From positions 113,469 to 177,468 of the forward strand of contig JAOAPC010000009.1 of the NCBI GenBank assembly GCA_025462735.1: a stretch of DNA of 64,000 bases, in the 5' to 3' direction. Source of the stretch: Acidobacteriaceae bacterium. Its GTDB lineage: Bacteria; Acidobacteriota; Terriglobia; Terriglobales; Acidobacteriaceae. This document shows positions 17,709 to 27,055 of this stretch, one piece after another (the stretch's first letter is position 1; each line of letters begins with the position of its first letter). The translations under genes were made by a program, and so were the position numbers. The notes under the pieces are model-generated. The model saw only the letters and a list, made by a program, of their open reading frames with translations, had not been told where the DNA came from and made no database searches.

Positions 17709-18368
17709 TCAGGATCCAGCTAATCTCGCCACAATGATGAGTCGCTGGGGCGCGGGTCCGATGGCACGCGGGGGATAACAGGTAATGAGGGTGAGCTCAC
17801 CGTCTCTGCTGGACCGGAGCACAGAAAGATCCGTCGGCTGAACTATTTTTCTTCGAACCACAACGTAATGGAACTGTCTTCCGCTCCGGAGAATGTACAC
17901 ATCATCGCCATTCTTAAGTCTATGGATATGCCGGAAGAAAGTATCGCGATGTCCTGCAATCACCGCGTTCCCAACCGTCCCCGGGAGCGCCGAGCCGGTC
18001 ATGTGCCCGGGCCCCAAGAGCAGCGAATGACTCGATGTCCCCTCCATCACTACTGCTCGCAAACCGATGCGCGGAATGGAGAGCTTGGTTAGAACCTCGC
18101 GGGCTGCCTGCCGCGTCTTCCATTCGTGCAGCAGTTTCTTTTGTTCTGCAAACATCCAGGTGTAGCTTCCCGCCACGTAGGCGCATAGAACGCCTCCCAC
18201 TACGAACAAGGCTATTGAAATGATGCGGCGTCGATCAGATCTGCGGGCCCGCAACTTAGGATGTTTGAAGTTGTCCCAGTCCCGCCACCGCGCTGGTTGC
18301 AGCACCAGCGGGCGGTTTCGGATGTAGCGACGCGGCCGAATAAAAATGCTGGCCCTCGGGACCTGCAT
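17709..18368 (-). CDS. Class D-like sortase
   Basis: 219-residue transpeptidase. One N-terminal membrane helix (about 49-70) is followed by the sortase beta-barrel. Catalytic residues are visible: H140 in VIAGHRDTFF, C197 in TLITCYPP and R209 in APQRLIIVA. It should cleave an LPXTG-like signal and join the protein to an amine on the cell envelope. Its ATG lies 3 bases after the stop of the gene for a protein ending in an LPQTS sorting signal, so enzyme and substrate form a dedicated pair. Sortases are uncommon in diderm bacteria but known in some Acidobacteriota. Confidence 0.93.
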   Translation of the reverse strand: MQVPRASIFIRPRRYIRNRPLVLQPARWRDWDNFKHPKLRARRSDRRRIISIALFVVGGVLCAYVAGSYTWMFAEQKKLLHEWKTRQAAREVLTKLSIPRIGLRAVVMEGTSSHSLLLGPGHMTGSALPGTVGNAVIAGHRDTFFRHIHRLKNGDDVYILRSGRQFHYVVVRRKIVQPTDLSVLRSSRDGELTLITCYPPRAIGPAPQRLIIVARLAGS

Positions 18369-18371
18369 AAA

Positions 18372-18755
18372 TTAGTGTCGTGCAAAAAAACCGGCCACGA
18401 GAGATCCCAATCCAATCAATCCCAGCAAGGGGAGAATGGTGGAAGTCTGGGGCAACTGCCCGTTCGTAGCGATTGTCGAGTCGTCGGTCTGCGTCGGATT
18501 TTGGCCGTTAGCACTGTGATCGTGAGTTGTCGCCGACTTTGCTGAATCGTGAGTAGTAGACCCCGCAGCCGAAGTCCCGGTGTCCTGTCCGGACGCATTC
18601 GCCTGGGGCGCAGCAACGGTTACGGTGTGCTGTGGGTTGTTGTTGGTATTGTTCTGTGGCGCTGAATTTGTTCCTTCGCCGGATACGTCTTGTGCCACTA
18701 CCCCAAGCGAGGCAGCAACCATTGCGGCTGCGAGAAACACGACTGCTCTGGTCAT
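18372..18755 (-). CDS. Sortase substrate, secreted Asn/Thr/Ser-rich protein with LPQTS sorting signal
   Basis: 127 residues, GGAGG ribosome site. A signal peptide (1-21) is followed by a low-complexity region of about 78 residues rich in N, T, S, Q and H (likely extended) and a C-terminal sorting signal: LPQTS at 101-105, a hydrophobic helix (about 107-124) and a short basic ARH tail. The fifth position is Ser rather than Gly, which may suit the adjacent sortase. It has no folded domain; it may be a spacer or adhesive peptide. Confidence 0.88.
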   Translation of the reverse strand: MTRAVVFLAAAMVAASLGVVAQDVSGEGTNSAPQNNTNNNPQHTVTVAAPQANASGQDTGTSAAGSTTHDSAKSATTHDHSANGQNPTQTDDSTIATNGQLPQTSTILPLLGLIGLGSLVAGFFARH

Positions 18756-18876
18756 GCAAGCCTCCGAAGTGCCTTTCTTCGACTCTAGGCGGCAGCTCAG
18801 GATGGTGCTATCAGGTGATCGCAGTAACTTATTAGGAGGTTTCGGGTAAGCAGACTAGGAGTTCTGCTTTGTGCCC

Positions 18877-21060
18877 TCAAAGCGTGGCGACTACATCCAC
18901 TTCCCCTTGCTTTTCAAGGACTTGGACGCGGACGTTATCGGCTTGACGCTCGAAGAAAAGATCCACTGAGGCAGGACCCACGCGTAGTCCGCGGATCGAA
19001 AGCTGCGGAATGCCTTCCGGCAGGGAAGGGCGCTCAAAGACGACGCGGCTACTCGCACCGTCGATCCTCAATCCAAGGCACGCTTGGATCAACATAAACG
19101 GTGCCGCTGCCGCCCACGCTTGTGGCGAGCATGCAACTGGGTAGAGGGTCGGACCCTCTCCTCTTCGTCTAGGGAGCCCACAAAACAGTTCCGGGAGCCG
19201 GTGTAATTCTATATGACTGCCGACGTCGAGCAGGGAGAGCAAAATTCTTCCGGCAAGATTTCTGAAGCCGTATCGCCCGAAGCCGCTCGCGATGAGTGCA
19301 TTATCGTGCGGCCACACGGAGCCGTTGTGGTAAGAGAGGGGATTATACCGGGCCTCGCCTGACGCGAGAGTCCGTATGCCCCAGCCGCTGAAGAAATCGG
19401 CTTCAAGCAGGCTGTGCGCAGTTTTCCTGGCGCGTTCTGGACTGGCAATTCCGGTGAAGAGACTATGTCCCGCGTTCGACGTGCGCACTCGGCAAACTCG
19501 TTTCTTGCCGCGGAGTCCGCCATCCAGCGCCAACGCGTACAGGCCCAAATCGTCGCACCAAAATGCCTCTTCGAATTTCTCGCGCAGATCTGAGGCTTGA
19601 GCTTCAAGCTCTGTACAAGTTCTGTCGTCTCCGAGGGCGCTGCTTAAGCGGGAAGCGGCGATCTTAGCTGCGTAAACATATCCCTGGACCTCACACAATG
19701 CAATGGGCGGCTCAGCCAACTTGCCATCGGCGTGGAACACCGAATCGTTGGAGTCCTTCCACCCCTGCTGGATCAAACCCTTATTCCCACGCGGCGCGTA
19801 TTCGACAAAGCCGTCGCCGTCTACGTCGCCATAATCATCCATCCAGTCGATAGCGGCCTGAATATTTGGCCAAAGCTCCTGGATCAACGCTTTGTCACCC
19901 GTCCGCTGAAAGTATTCACCGGCCAGCATTACGAACAGCGGAGTGGCATCGACACTGCCGTAGTACCGGGCAAAAGGGATCTCTCCCAGGCTCGCCATCT
20001 CGCCGTGTCGAAGCTCGTGAAGAATTTTCCCCGGCTCGGCTTCGCGCCAATTGTCAACTTCCGTCGCCTGGGTTGCGGCCAGAAATTCCAAAACACCTTT
20101 GGCGATCGACGGGTCTATCCACAGAGTTTGCAGCGCGGTAATAATGCCGTCTCGTCCGAACACGGTGCTGAACCACGGAACGCCGGCATACGGATAATTC
20201 CGTTCACAGTTGCCGATAGTCATCATCTGGACGTCAGCAAGCGACCGGTTCATCCAATCGTTGAACCTGGAGTTGGAGCTATGAATTTCGGGGAACGCTT
20301 GGGCAGCGAGATCCATTTCACTGTAGGCGCGATTACGAGCTTGCGGAAAAGGCAGACTCTGGCTTGCGCCGCCGCAATCGCCATCCTGGCACTCCATGCG
20401 AAAGTGAAATCTGTGCGCTTCCTTCGGTTTGAGTTCTATGTCAAAGCGCATTTCTGAGCCGGTAGTCCGGTCGGGCGCGGGGCTGCACTGGATTCGCATC
20501 TTCCGCAATGTGCCATCGAGACCTTCATAACCGAGGACGATGAAATCTCTACCGGTTTCCTCATCCAGCAGCCGCCCCTTACGGTCACGCGGGGTGCCGC
20601 GCACTTCAAAAATGTCGGCAAAATCCGCCGCGAAGAATACAGATAGCGGGACGTGCAGCGGCGCCATGCCGTAGTTCACGAATTCCAGCTCCTCATAAGC
20701 CACCCCGCGCCAGAGGAATCGGGAACGAAGCAGATGGACAGTACCGCGATTAATTACCACCGACTCGCCGCGCGAAACGTCGAGATTTGCAAGATCGGCG
20801 GTGAAAAGAAAATTGTTCGTCTCGATCGTGGAACTCAGCAGTAGCGGACGCTCGTTCCAGAGACGCAATGACATCTCTGACAAATATCGCGTGCCCTCAT
20901 AATAGATACCCTGCTCGCCCAAGCCCTGCCGGCTGATGTCTCCGAGACGGTCAAACACGGCGAACATGGCGCCATATTTCAGAACACGCGAGCGGTCATC
21001 TGTGGGAGCTGACTTTGTGGCTATGTAGTACTGCTGCTGGGTGAGGGTAGCTTCATCCAA
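18877..21060 (-). CDS. Amylo-alpha-1,6-glucosidase-like (glycogen debranching type) protein
   Basis: 727 residues. The N-terminal beta-sandwich (about 25-260; GEQGIYYEGTRYLSEMSL, then ETNNFLFTADLAN) matches the glycogen-debranching N-terminal domain. The rest is an (alpha/alpha)6 barrel with PWFSTVFGRDGIITALQTLW, KDSNDSVFHADG and YHNGSVWPHDNALIA, as in GH63/GH133-like glucosidases. It has no signal peptide, so it is cytosolic. It uses a TTG start with GGAG 7 bases upstream, inside the end of the GT4 gene (40-base overlap). The GT4 and this protein probably act together on an alpha-glucan or oligosaccharide. Confidence 0.88.
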   Translation of the reverse strand: MDEATLTQQQYYIATKSAPTDDRSRVLKYGAMFAVFDRLGDISRQGLGEQGIYYEGTRYLSEMSLRLWNERPLLLSSTIETNNFLFTADLANLDVSRGESVVINRGTVHLLRSRFLWRGVAYEELEFVNYGMAPLHVPLSVFFAADFADIFEVRGTPRDRKGRLLDEETGRDFIVLGYEGLDGTLRKMRIQCSPAPDRTTGSEMRFDIELKPKEAHRFHFRMECQDGDCGGASQSLPFPQARNRAYSEMDLAAQAFPEIHSSNSRFNDWMNRSLADVQMMTIGNCERNYPYAGVPWFSTVFGRDGIITALQTLWIDPSIAKGVLEFLAATQATEVDNWREAEPGKILHELRHGEMASLGEIPFARYYGSVDATPLFVMLAGEYFQRTGDKALIQELWPNIQAAIDWMDDYGDVDGDGFVEYAPRGNKGLIQQGWKDSNDSVFHADGKLAEPPIALCEVQGYVYAAKIAASRLSSALGDDRTCTELEAQASDLREKFEEAFWCDDLGLYALALDGGLRGKKRVCRVRTSNAGHSLFTGIASPERARKTAHSLLEADFFSGWGIRTLASGEARYNPLSYHNGSVWPHDNALIASGFGRYGFRNLAGRILLSLLDVGSHIELHRLPELFCGLPRRRGEGPTLYPVACSPQAWAAAAPFMLIQACLGLRIDGASSRVVFERPSLPEGIPQLSIRGLRVGPASVDLFFERQADNVRVQVLEKQGEVDVVATL

Positions 21061-22121
21061 TTCAGAACTCCACTGGAAGCAGTGAGCGGAGCTTTCTTCC
21101 GGCTCACCATTCGTTCGTAGATTTTCAAATAGTCTAACGCCATTCGATCGGCGGTAAAGTGTTGCTCAAAATGTTTCCTGACTTTCTTGCGATCGATCTG
21201 GCCGATGTTTTTAGCCGCCTCTGCCGCCGCGACCTGGTCAGAAACCAGATAGCCAGAAACTCCATCTTCCACGACTTCGGGGACCGCTCCAAACGGATAA
21301 GCGATCGTTGGCGTTCCGCAGGCCATGGCTTCGATCATGACAATCCCGAATGGTTCGGGCCACGCGATAGGAAAGAGGAGTGCGCACGCGTCCCCCAGGA
21401 AGTTGTTCTTTTCCGGATATCCGATTTCCCCGACGAACTCAACCTCGGAGCTGTCGAGCAGAGGCTGTATGACTGTTTCAAAATACTCTTGATCAGCTTT
21501 GTCCACCTTCGCCGCGATCTTGAGCGGCATTCCGGCAGCCCTGGCGATCTCAATTGCGCGGTCCAGACCTTTTTCCGGAGAAGTCCTTCCCAAAAAAGCC
21601 AGATACGTTCCGGGCTTGCGTTGAAACTTGTAACTGTCGGTTGGCAAGCCATGATGCACCGTACCCTGCCAGTTCAAGTGCGGCAGGGGCTCGCGCTGTG
21701 AATCAGAGATGGAGATCACCGGCATCTCGCTATAGACCTCATATAGCGGTACAAGATCCGGAATGTCCAACCGGCCGTGCAACGTGGTCACGTGGGTGTA
21801 GCGCTCGCGCCGGCTCAACAGAAAATGCAAATAATCTGTGTGGAAATGGATCAAGTCGAATTCATCTTTGTAGCGAAGCACTTGCTCCATCTGGATCAAA
21901 TGGTGCGCCAAATAATCAATTGATTCGGGCGAGAGTCGTAGTGACTCCTGGCAACCCGGTACGAGCTTGGCGGTGGTCATGGAATCGCCGCTGGCAAAAA
22001 GCGTCACGTCGTGCCCCAGGCTTACGAGCTCCTCGCTCAGCCATGAGACAACTCTTTCTGTGCCGCCGTACAACTTCGGCGGGACGCTCTCGTAAAGTGG
22101 CGCGACTTGGGCAATTCTCAT
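21021..22121 (-). CDS. Glycosyltransferase family 4
   Basis: 366 residues from an ATG with AAAGGA upstream. GT-B fold: IAQVAPLYESVPPKLYGGTE at the N-terminus, VTLFASGDS, then YLAFLGRTSPEKGLDRAIE opening the donor domain and the E-x7-E motif in PEPFGIVMIEAMACGTP. Translationally coupled to the debranching-type glucosidase through a 40-base overlap. The 202 bases upstream to the next gene contain no evident structure. Confidence 0.93.
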   Translation of the reverse strand: MRIAQVAPLYESVPPKLYGGTERVVSWLSEELVSLGHDVTLFASGDSMTTAKLVPGCQESLRLSPESIDYLAHHLIQMEQVLRYKDEFDLIHFHTDYLHFLLSRRERYTHVTTLHGRLDIPDLVPLYEVYSEMPVISISDSQREPLPHLNWQGTVHHGLPTDSYKFQRKPGTYLAFLGRTSPEKGLDRAIEIARAAGMPLKIAAKVDKADQEYFETVIQPLLDSSEVEFVGEIGYPEKNNFLGDACALLFPIAWPEPFGIVMIEAMACGTPTIAYPFGAVPEVVEDGVSGYLVSDQVAAAEAAKNIGQIDRKKVRKHFEQHFTADRMALDYLKIYERMVSRKKAPLTASSGVLNWMKLPSPSSSTT

Positions 22122-22323
22122 CTGGTGTCCTTTTGGGTTGTGAGGTAGTCCGGACACACAACCGCGCGGCACGACCATGGCCTCGTTTGGTGTATTGCGG
22201 CTCGGATGGCGATTCGCCTTCGCCATCTCGTAGCAACCCTAAGGTTATCAATAGCTTACAGGTTGTAAGGCGTAGCTGGCTATCCGGTATTTCCTGTACG
22301 TTTGCGTAGGAGGCAGTGGGCTT

Positions 22324-23436
22324 TCACCACACTCCCTTGTCACTGCCCGTAAGGCGAAAAGCGACAAGAGCGGACACGGCAAGCGGCGGAAGCAGCGGCA
22401 GCCGTGAGATTGCACGCAGGTCACCGTGTTTGCCCGCACTCAGCAATTGGGAACCATAGAGTCCAGCCGCCGGCTTCATTGGGACGCGTAGGAAGTTTCC
22501 ACGAAATTGCACCTGCATGTCGGCTGCGCAGGCTTCATCGATCACTTCGCGGGGCAGGGAAACGCTGCCTCCGAAGCTGTTCACGTAATTCGAAACGATC
22601 ACTAGGAAGCTGGCGACACCCGGCCAAATACCGCCCAACTCGGCGCCGCGGCGCAGCTCCTTGAAATCAAGGTCGCCCGTGCCGAGGAGCCTTGCTACAT
22701 CCGCCATATCACACAGGCGGAAATAGAAGTGCCGATACATGCGCTGCAGGGTCGAAATCATGATTCGCTCTTCAGGCGCCGGAACCGGGAAGTTGCTTCC
22801 ATTCACCTCTTTGCTCACGCTGCGCTCGATCACGCGCTCCGCGAGCAGTTTCTGTTCGCCAGTCTGACCCAAATAACGCACGTGAATTTCTACTAGCTCG
22901 TTCAATCCTGGTACCTGGAAATTCCATTTATTTGCCAGCTTGTCTCCCCAGCTGCGAGCTTCCAATTCAGCTTTCAGCTTCTGCTGCATGATTTGAATGA
23001 CGCGCTCAGGCGCACCGCTGGTGTAGAGATCGAGGTCGGAGCCGAGATCGGGCCAATGATCGAGAGACTTGATCACGCTGACCGCGCAGCCGGAACCCTG
23101 CAGGGCATGTACAATCACGCGCAGCCACTCGACTGCATTTGAAATCCGCAAGTTTTCAGCCGCAAGCGCTGTCTCGCACCAATTCTGTATCCGGTTCTGT
23201 TGTCCCTCCGCCGCCTTCCTCAGTACGTTCAGTGCACGCACGGTGACGTGGTGCGTATCCGCCAGTTTTAGAAATTCGCCAAAGGTCTCCTCGTTCATCT
23301 CGAATATTTCTTCGAGATCAAGACGCAGGCTTTCGAGATTTCCCTTGGGGATCGAGAAATCGGCGCCGTAACCCTGAAACATCAACTTCGAGAGGAGTTC
23401 CATGTGGCGGGCATTAGTGGCGGACGAACTTTTCAT
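22324..23436 (-). CDS. Uncharacterised nucleotidyltransferase-family protein (NTP_transf_5-like)
   Basis: 370 residues from the ATG at 23436, chosen for AGGAG six bases upstream. The middle shows WPDLGSDLDLYTSG, with the G-S-D-x-D core of Pol-beta-like nucleotidyltransferases, followed by VEIHVRYLGQTGEQKLLAERV and a helical C-terminal half. The overall plan resembles the NTP_transf_5 family, commonly found near exopolysaccharide and peptide-maturation genes, with no settled reaction. It follows the GH71/99-like gene by 73 bases on the same strand. Confidence 0.72.
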   Translation of the reverse strand: MKSSSATNARHMELLSKLMFQGYGADFSIPKGNLESLRLDLEEIFEMNEETFGEFLKLADTHHVTVRALNVLRKAAEGQQNRIQNWCETALAAENLRISNAVEWLRVIVHALQGSGCAVSVIKSLDHWPDLGSDLDLYTSGAPERVIQIMQQKLKAELEARSWGDKLANKWNFQVPGLNELVEIHVRYLGQTGEQKLLAERVIERSVSKEVNGSNFPVPAPEERIMISTLQRMYRHFYFRLCDMADVARLLGTGDLDFKELRRGAELGGIWPGVASFLVIVSNYVNSFGGSVSLPREVIDEACAADMQVQFRGNFLRVPMKPAAGLYGSQLLSAGKHGDLRAISRLPLLPPLAVSALVAFRLTGSDKGVW

Positions 23437-23509
23437 AGACGGGCTCCTGTAATCGTGACCGGAGTAATTCGATGTGAGCTGCGCGTTGCAGGTTGGTCGT
23501 TGCAGTTGG

Positions 23510-24505
23510 TCAAGGTTGGACTGGCTGCTTCTCCGCCAGTTGGTTCTTGCAGTCGGACACTCCGGTTTCAATCTGCGTGCCTTCTTCGTAGTCGTTCCAA
23601 GTAGCAATCAGAAGGAAGGGCATGGGATGTTCGGGATCGTCGTAATGGTGAAATATCTTCAGGGTGTTCTCGAAAGTCTCCCCGCAACGCCGGTCCATGT
23701 GCCGGTTCAGACTCCAGGAAGCTTTGGTGTCATTGAATCCTGGCCAAACCGTCCCAACGACAACTTTTCCCCGGCGGTCTTCCATTTTTTTGTAGAAGGT
23801 CTCGAGATAATCCTTGCCCCAGTCACTACCGTCAGCCTGCCAGCCGTGACTCGGATGCACCCAGGCATAGTAGCCGTCGAAATCTTTCAAGTATTGCGCG
23901 GGCGGTTCATCTTTGTAGATCAAGATCGGGGGATGCTCCCATTGATCGACTGCGGCGCGGACGCGATCCCAATCGGTGCGTCCCCGTTTAGGGAAAACAA
24001 AGATAATCGGCCGGCCTTGATAGGTGACATACGCCTCGTGCCCGGGAGCGTTCGGGCCTATGTAGGACTTATAAGCCTTATCGAAAGCTTCCAGGGCTTG
24101 GTCTGTGGCCTGCCCGTTGTCTTCCTCGGTCTCGTCATACATTAAGCAGATGTGAAAGTTAGTCTCCGCGGTAATCTGCTGCAGCAGGGCGTAGCTGCGA
24201 TCTTCGAATGGCCGGCGATCTCCATACCAATCGACGGCAAAAGCGTAGATGCCCATCTCCTTGGCTTTTTGAATTTGCTTCCGCAGGACTGCGGGGTCCA
24301 TCGTCGAATACCCGATTTTGATGTGACCGGGAGAACCGAACCAGGGCTGGTAGTCCGCCAGGATGCGCGAAGACTCCTGTAAATTCGGCAATTTCGAGGA
24401 TTGTTTTACCGGGTTGTGAGAGCAGCCACTGGTGATCAGAAAGATCCCAGCCACCAGGGCAACAATGACAGAAAAGCCTCTCATTTGTGAACTCAAATCT
24501 TTCAT
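23510..24505 (-). CDS. GH71/99-like secreted lipoprotein
   Basis: 331 residues. The lipobox ITSGC gives lipidated C28, so the mature protein is on a membrane surface. The barrel starts DYQPWFGSPGH and has GIYAFAVDWYGDRR, YAWVHPSHGW and, near the end, ATWNDYEEGTQIE, the signature of the GH71/GH99/WbsX-like group that includes endo-mannanase-type enzymes. In a polysaccharide locus it could trim or process the exported polymer, analogous to periplasmic hydrolases of other synthase-dependent systems. No clear ribosome site is seen at 24505; MRGFSV at 24484 is an alternative start. Confidence 0.82.
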   Translation of the reverse strand: MKDLSSQMRGFSVIVALVAGIFLITSGCSHNPVKQSSKLPNLQESSRILADYQPWFGSPGHIKIGYSTMDPAVLRKQIQKAKEMGIYAFAVDWYGDRRPFEDRSYALLQQITAETNFHICLMYDETEEDNGQATDQALEAFDKAYKSYIGPNAPGHEAYVTYQGRPIIFVFPKRGRTDWDRVRAAVDQWEHPPILIYKDEPPAQYLKDFDGYYAWVHPSHGWQADGSDWGKDYLETFYKKMEDRRGKVVVGTVWPGFNDTKASWSLNRHMDRRCGETFENTLKIFHHYDDPEHPMPFLLIATWNDYEEGTQIETGVSDCKNQLAEKQPVQP

Positions 24506-24550
24506 ATTGGATGCGGGGTAAGAACTCTGAGTGGCTGCCTTAGGGACCAG

Positions 24551-25093
24551 CTACGGTTTCTCCCCGTTGGTCCCCTGAATTTGCCGTACCAGCCAGCGGT
24601 CGGCTCCGGGAGTCATCAGCACCATGAACTCTGCGTTGACCGGTTCGTCGTAGATGACTTTGCCGCCGTCGAGAATTTGAACATCCAGTTGCGCATGGTC
24701 GCGAAGTTCCATGGCGTCGCCGGAGGGAGAGTAGAACATGGCATCGAGCTTGTGACCACGGTCGGTGTAACGCGCGTGCAACCCGGACTTGACCTGCGAA
24801 TTTATCCGCCCTGTGAAGTCCTGTTTCGCAAATCCCGTCAAATATCCGTCGAGCAAGCCTGATTTATTTTCGGCAACCGCCTGCTCCATGGTTTGCCAGG
24901 CCAAAGCGTAATCGCGCTGGACGCTCTTGCTGGTGAGGTCCTCAATTGGGCGCGGGCCGATATTATCCGCGTTGAGCTGAACCCGGGGAAGTTCATCGTC
25001 AGCGGTGGCGCGCAACCGATACGCAACCACTCCCAGCAGAAGAATCGCGACAATGATCAATAGTGAGCCGTACCGGAGCGCAGTTGTCTTCAT
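24551..25093 (-). CDS. Membrane-anchored protein of unknown function
   Basis: 180 residues: one N-terminal membrane helix (about 9-27) and a soluble domain containing YALAWQTMEQAV, TGFAKQDFTGRI and a C-terminal MVLMTPGADRWLVRQIQG, reminiscent of NTF2-like alpha+beta domains. The start ATG overlaps the upstream gene's stop by four bases (ATGA). It sits in a run of envelope genes on the same strand and probably works outside the membrane with them. Function not recognised. Confidence 0.72.
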   Translation of the reverse strand: MKTTALRYGSLLIIVAILLLGVVAYRLRATADDELPRVQLNADNIGPRPIEDLTSKSVQRDYALAWQTMEQAVAENKSGLLDGYLTGFAKQDFTGRINSQVKSGLHARYTDRGHKLDAMFYSPSGDAMELRDHAQLDVQILDGGKVIYDEPVNAEFMVLMTPGADRWLVRQIQGTNGEKP

Positions 25094-25947
25094 TGCCCGC
25101 CTGCGACCTCCAACTCGTTTCCTGTGACCACGCCTGACGCCACGGTGATCTTCGCGCGTCCGTCGATCGGCATTTCAACTTTGGCAACACCACGCTTGAT
25201 CGGAACATCGACGGTAGTTTTCCCGGCAGCATCGCTCTCCGTGAAGCTAACAACGGTGCCATCGGGCACGGAATTGCCGGCGCAGTCGTGCACTGGATCG
25301 GTCTCGATCAAAAAGCCACGCTTGCCGCGGCTAGCCTTAATGCGCAAGTTGCAGGCATCAGCAGCGACTTGCTGCACTACGCGAATTTCATCCGCGTGAC
25401 CGATGGCAGCGCCGAGCCGGGTTGGTCCTTCTTTCCTCGCCGATGTCAGCCGCACCCATGCCACGCCGTTCTCGGAAGTGCGGGCGGCGGAAATCGGTTT
25501 TTCGTTCTTTGCCATGATGCTGAATGTTACCGGGGCGGGCTTCAGCACCAGGTTCCGAAAACTATCATGGACGATCGCAACCGCGCTGATCCCCTGAGGC
25601 GATCCCACAGGAATGCGCGAAGGGTGAACCAGAAAGCTCAACCGGTTCGCCTCTGCCGGGTTCACGAAGAAATTTGCCGCCGTGCACCCGTCCGATGCGC
25701 ACAAGATGGCAACATAGCGGCCGGCGTGTTCCAGTTGATCAGAATCAACTGGAATATTGCTTCCGGCCTGAACTTTAGTCTTGTTGGCGGTGGTGGGTCC
25801 GATCAAATAAAAACTGGCCTCACCCGAGCCGCTGGTACTGATGGTGATCGCACTCCCGGCGGTGACTTGCGCCGGGACGTGAATCTCCGATGCCGTAACA
25901 CTCAAGACGGCAAAAAACATGAAGACAACCGTGAGCAGCAATCGCAT
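25090..25947 (-). CDS. Secreted protein with Ig-like beta-sandwich repeats
   Basis: 285 residues. A signal peptide (1-19, ending VTAS) is followed by three predicted beta-sandwich segments: a first with the I-H-V-P-A-Q-V-T-A-G pattern, a second from LSFLVHPSRIPVGSPQGISA (invasin/big-like), and a third from CNLRIKASRGKRGF with NSVPDGTVVSFT. It probably acts as a periplasmic or surface scaffold. It starts one base after the upstream stop and overlaps the downstream ATG, so it is in the middle of a tightly packed operon. Confidence 0.72.
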   Translation of the reverse strand: MRLLLTVVFMFFAVLSVTASEIHVPAQVTAGSAITISTSGSGEASFYLIGPTTANKTKVQAGSNIPVDSDQLEHAGRYVAILCASDGCTAANFFVNPAEANRLSFLVHPSRIPVGSPQGISAVAIVHDSFRNLVLKPAPVTFSIMAKNEKPISAARTSENGVAWVRLTSARKEGPTRLGAAIGHADEIRVVQQVAADACNLRIKASRGKRGFLIETDPVHDCAGNSVPDGTVVSFTESDAAGKTTVDVPIKRGVAKVEMPIDGRAKITVASGVVTGNELEVAGGQ

Positions 25948-25948
25948 G

Positions 25949-27055
25949 TTAGGACGACACTCTGTCGTAGTGATTTACCACCACGTGATAGCTCTGGACG
26001 CCCTTGGCAACATCGGGCGGTAAATCAACCGCGAAGGGAACAGGAACTTGCGGTAGCAAAGGTTGCGCCACGTAACCGTCGGAGACCCAAACCACCTTGC
26101 CATTGCTGTCGTAGTACGCGGCAATCACGTGAGGAATATCGACCACCTGTCCGCCCTCATTGGTAAGTTGGCCCGTCAGCACCTTCTTGCCCAGCGGATC
26201 GGTCTCAAGCTTCTGCTGATTGACTTCGATCACCGGGTCGGCGCTGGCCGCGACCAGCAGCGCTTTCGCATCCATGCGCACATTTTTGATTTTCTCCATT
26301 CGCATGTTGGGGAAATCAATGCGGTAGGGTGAAACCTGCTTCGGTAGCAGAGTGTGGGCAATCTTGTCGAAGCTGCTCTCCTGCGCGATTTCGTTACCTT
26401 GTGCATCGACCAGCGTCGCGCCGATGTTTACGAATGCCGGAACGGAATCTTCGTTGACTACCTCACCGACCAGCACCACGCTATCCGGGCGCTGGATAGC
26501 ATTCATGGAAAGAATGCGGACCTGCGGAGTATCCACGTTTTGCACGCCCCATTCATCGCCGGCGCCACGGCCGATTACGTCCCAGCGCAGGTAGTTTACT
26601 GGAATCACCTGCGGAGGCAGTTTGGTAGCGTTGTTCACCGGCCAGAAGACTTTCCAGGTGTCCCCAGTTTTTTGCACTTTTAAATCACGAACATCGTCGA
26701 GTGGGCCGACCGCCGTCGAGTAATGCAAGTGCACGCGTACCGTGGAGTCCTGATCGCTGGAATGTAGCGGCGCCACATCAAAGTTCTCGAGTGAAGCGTA
26801 AGTCAGCAGGCTTCCGTAGCTGCCCTGAAACTCGCGGGCGAACGCAATTTTGTCTACATCGCTACGGTTGGCGAGCCGCGCATAGGCAGCTTCAAAATTG
26901 TGCCCTTGAATCTGCGAGAGCATGAGCCGGACTGCCTGATCGGGAGAATTAGCGGCACGCATCTCACGCCGTTCGACGCCACCAGATTGAAACCAGGCCA
27001 ACACGATCAAGAGCAGTGTGATCCCGGCGAGAACAATTGGAAGCAGGCGTTTCAT
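25949..27055 (-). CDS. Membrane-anchored protein, NTF2-like plus beta-sandwich domains
   Basis: 368 residues. A single N-terminal helix (about 4-22) is followed by an NTF2/DUF4878-like domain (SPDQAVRLMLSQIQGHNFEAAYARL to WKVFWPVN, about 37-145), then two beta-sandwich parts similar in pattern to FxLYD domains (SVVLVGEVVNEDSVPAFVNI; KVLTGQLTNEGGQVVDIPHV). Such tandem domains are common in exported proteins of unclear role. It starts directly after the stop of the polytopic membrane gene. Confidence 0.72.
   Translation of the reverse strand: MKRLLPIVLAGITLLLIVLAWFQSGGVERREMRAANSPDQAVRLMLSQIQGHNFEAAYARLANRSDVDKIAFAREFQGSYGSLLTYASLENFDVAPLHSSDQDSTVRVHLHYSTAVGPLDDVRDLKVQKTGDTWKVFWPVNNATKLPPQVIPVNYLRWDVIGRGAGDEWGVQNVDTPQVRILSMNAIQRPDSVVLVGEVVNEDSVPAFVNIGATLVDAQGNEIAQESSFDKIAHTLLPKQVSPYRIDFPNMRMEKIKNVRMDAKALLVAASADPVIEVNQQKLETDPLGKKVLTGQLTNEGGQVVDIPHVIAAYYDSNGKVVWVSDGYVAQPLLPQVPVPFAVDLPPDVAKGVQSYHVVVNHYDRVSS

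Noticed and set aside
19732..20457. 241-codon plus-strand frame opposite the debranching-type glucosidase
   Set aside because: The minus-strand protein is well conserved across this region and the antisense product has no recognisable features.
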